NCBI GenBank assembly: GCA_043801445.1
Contig: JAZDMB010000037.1
Span: 1-14,163 of the forward strand
Reading direction: 5' to 3'
Length of the DNA: 14,163 nucleotides
Origin: JAZDFP01 sp043801445
GTDB taxonomy: Bacteria > Planctomycetota > MHYJ01 > JACQXL01
Made by a program: the position numbers and the translations under genes. Positions within the stretch are counted from its first letter, which is position 1. Every line of letters begins with the position of its first letter. Positions 13,251 through 14,163 of the stretch are shown piece by piece. The notes under the pieces are model-generated. The model saw only the letters and a list, made by a program, of their open reading frames with translations, was not told where the DNA came from and did no database searches.

Positions 13251-14163
13251 ATGAGAAAATATGTATATTGTGTAATAGCAATTTTATTCTTGGTGGCGTT
13301 TGTAACCACCTTTAATTATGGCGGTTGTGGCGCTGCCGCCGGCAACAGCAGTAATGACAGTAGCGGTAGCAGTAATCCAACCAGTACCACAAACCCATCT
13401 GTAATAACCAATCCAGCCACTAACGTTACTCAGACTACCGCTACCTTAAACGGCACAGTCAATCCGAACGGAGTTAATACTACTGTTTATTTCCAATTGG
13501 GTTTAACTACTTCATATGGGAATACCACAACTTCACAGGCAATAGGTAGCGGTAATACCAGTGTTGTGGTTTCAACTAATATAAGCGGATTATCAGTCAA
13601 TACACAGTATAATTTCAGGGTTGTCAGGACTAATTCTTATGGAATAACATATGGCAATAATCAAACATTTACTACAGGTTCAGATGCTGGTTCACCACCG
13701 ACCTGCATTACTGGTAGCGGTAATAATATAACCACTAATTCTGCTACATTAAACGGCACGGTTAATCCTAACGGCGTTGCTACAATTGCTTATTTTCAAT
13801 GGGGCTCAACTACTTCATATGGGAATACCACAGCTTCACAGTCAATCGGCAGCGGGACAAGTAATGTTTCAATTAATGCTAATATAAGCGGATTATCAGC
13901 CAGTACTCAGTATAATTTCAGGGTTATCGGGACTAATTCTTATGGAATAACATATGGCAATAATCAAACATTTACTACAGGTTCAGGTGCTGGTTCACCA
14001 CCGACCTGCACCACCAATGCTGCTACTAATGTAGCAGCTACTTCCGCTACCTTAAATGGTACTGTCAATCCTAATGGACTGAATGTTACCTCTTGCTACT
14101 TTCAGTATGGTACTTCTCAATCTTATGGAAGCCAACAGAATGTTTCTACGCTACCCGGTAGTG
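13251..14163 (+). CDS. Putative lipoprotein of tandem fibronectin-III-like repeats (partial, runs off window)
   Basis: The open frame covers 304 codons and continues past the window end. The N-terminus MRKYVYCVIAILFLVAFV is a signal sequence followed by NYGGCG, a relaxed lipobox with Cys26 as the likely lipidation site. A Ser/Asn/Thr-rich spacer (to about residue 50) leads to tandem 101-residue repeats of the type ATNVTxTxATLNGTVNPNG, YFQxGxTTSYGNTT, ISGLSxxTQYNFRVxxTNSYG, NNQTFTTGS, separated by GSPPTC. This is the fibronectin-III-like design of cell-surface proteins in many environmental bacteria. Two full repeats and part of a third are present, with an exact 303-bp period (13441, 13744, 14047). 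It is probably envelope-anchored and adhesive or structural; partner unknown. It has its own promoter and ribosome site 188 bp after folC, so it is likely an independent unit. Codon use is AT-rich and Thr/Asn-heavy. Confidence 0.85.
   Translation, partial: MRKYVYCVIAILFLVAFVTTFNYGGCGAAAGNSSNDSSGSSNPTSTTNPSVITNPATNVTQTTATLNGTVNPNGVNTTVYFQLGLTTSYGNTTTSQAIGSGNTSVVVSTNISGLSVNTQYNFRVVRTNSYGITYGNNQTFTTGSDAGSPPTCITGSGNNITTNSATLNGTVNPNGVATIAYFQWGSTTSYGNTTASQSIGSGTSNVSINANISGLSASTQYNFRVIGTNSYGITYGNNQTFTTGSGAGSPPTCTTNAATNVAATSATLNGTVNPNGLNVTSCYFQYGTSQSYGSQQNVSTLPGS
13605..14010 (+). repeat. 303-bp tandem repeat with near-identical second half
   Basis: The 103-bp segment 13605-13707 recurs at 13908-14010 with only three differences seen by eye, while the first halves of the same repeat units differ at many positions. 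The third unit starts near 14011. Confidence 0.85.

Overview
The window looks like a chromosomal piece from an uncultivated, probably anaerobic Gram-negative-type bacterium. The reasons are a giant oxygen-sensitive-type acyl-CoA dehydratase activase, secreted FG-GAP and fibronectin-like proteins, an apparent lipoprotein, and many short palindromic and intergenic repeats of the sort common in metagenome-assembled genomes. Only the last gene has a strong Shine-Dalgarno sequence. Phylum cannot be fixed from the sequence; a Planctomycetota- or Omnitrophota-like source is a guess. No phage, plasmid, transposase, CRISPR, tRNA or rRNA gene is visible.

Layout. Bases 5-1051 (+) encode a fibre-like protein built from at least twelve decapeptide repeats. 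It converges on a 1490-residue protein at 1141-5613 (-) with two ASKHA activator ATPase domains fused to cysteine-rich DUF2229-type and dehydratase-like regions. Upstream of it on the same strand lie a YqaA/DedA-type membrane protein (5913-6503), an unrecognised 131-residue protein (6702-7097), a STAS/zinc-ribbon/kinase-like regulator (7138-8151) and an aspartate kinase (8313-9770). From 9834 the genes turn to the + strand: a secreted protein with seven FG-GAP/VCBS calcium-loop motifs (9834-11558), FolC (11791-13062), and a putative lipoprotein of tandem 101-residue fibronectin-III-like repeats (13251 to the window end, partial).

How they fit together. The window is mostly unrelated housekeeping (aspartate-family amino acid synthesis, folate polyglutamylation) mixed with surface proteins and one anaerobic radical-type redox enzyme. 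The STAS protein and the 131-residue protein are 40 bp apart and are the only pair likely to share a function. There is no obvious defence or biosynthetic cluster.

The most distinctive signal is a set of short GC-rich palindromes lying inside at least five reading frames (activase, 131-residue protein, STAS regulator, aspartate kinase twice or more, FG-GAP protein). They are translated in frame as low-conservation inserts rich in P, A, R and G. A second family of AT-richer repeats with about 10-bp phasing (ACGCAGAT, ACACGAAT, AATCCGTGT-type units) occupies the spaces between genes, twice with perfect 11-bp inverted ends. Together they show two repeat families partitioned between coding and non-coding DNA.
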